Part shown: in pieces, positions 63,919 through 64,000 of the stretch | Position numbering within the stretch: the stretch's first letter is position 1 | Layout of the letters: the number at the start of each line of letters is the position of its first letter | Assembly (NCBI GenBank): GCA_002633025.1 | Contig: NMRB01000133.1 | Span: 459,827-523,826 of the forward strand | DNA: 64,000 nt | Source: Notospermus geniculatus | Taxonomy: Eukaryota > Nemertea > Pilidiophora > Heteronemertea > Lineidae | Direction: 5' to 3' | Program-made: the position numbers and the translations under genes | Notes under the pieces: model-generated | Told to the model about the DNA's origin: nothing | Database searches by the model: none | Seen by the model: the letters and a program-made list of their open reading frames with translations, nothing else

Positions 63919-64000
63919 GATTAATGAAATACGTCAAAATCGTGATTAAACTCTAAACTGATGGATTTAATTTCAACCTTGATGGACTGAATGGGAAATC

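Noticed and set aside
1-64000. Autonomous transposon, retrovirus-like or viral coding regions
   Set aside because: No reverse transcriptase, integrase, transposase, capsid or polymerase motif was recognised in any frame.

Overview
This window is animal nuclear DNA. It has no operons and no long intact ORFs. It is dominated by short non-autonomous transposable elements: tRNA-headed SINEs, foldback elements and MITEs. These are interleaved with minisatellites and satellites, and there are three runs of N (20804-21061, 39463-40160, 55685-55778) plus a single N at 57905. The only convincing gene is the 5' part of a natriuretic-peptide-receptor / receptor guanylate cyclase-like gene on the + strand. 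The receptor family, the SINE and MITE density and the frequent TAGGCCTA-like words suggest a marine invertebrate, most likely a deuterostome (echinoderm, hemichordate or amphioxus). That placement is inference; the species cannot be read from the sequence.

Region 1-20 kb holds SINE copies (family 'SINE-A' recurs about 30 times in the whole window), a run of foldback elements between 1.9 and 4.3 kb, a 45-bp tandem array at 4.9 kb, an 842-bp inverted repeat at 7.2-8.0 kb, a 78-bp array at 12.3 kb, a 117-bp array at 15.8 kb, a 44-bp array at 16.5 kb and a 1.5-kb inverted-repeat element at 17.6-19.1 kb with another element nested in it. Region 20-34 kb contains a large repeat family running into the first gap, a foldback element whose centre holds a 16-bp minisatellite, a tandem SINE trimer and many SINE-A copies.

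Region 34.4-36 kb holds the gene. A 17-bp minisatellite ends about 65 bp before the ATG. Exon 1 (34604-34929) encodes a signal peptide and the start of the ligand-binding domain. Intron 1 contains a 307-bp foldback element. Exon 2 (35594-35940) continues the domain and ends at a clean GTAAGT donor. No later exon could be recognised in the remaining 28 kb, so the rest of the gene lies in the 698-N gap, beyond the window, or is missing.

Region 36-64 kb is again repeats: three copies of a TTAA-flanked MITE (one with its middle inverted and another MITE inserted), CAGGGGCGG-ended elements, a 34-bp array at 47 kb, a 302-bp satellite next to the third gap, and a 1.1-kb repeat at 62.1-63.3 kb related to the satellite and to the sequence beside the first gap. 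Several insertions carry readable target-site duplications, which gives a relative insertion order. No transposase or reverse transcriptase ORF was recognised, so all the mobile elements here look non-autonomous.
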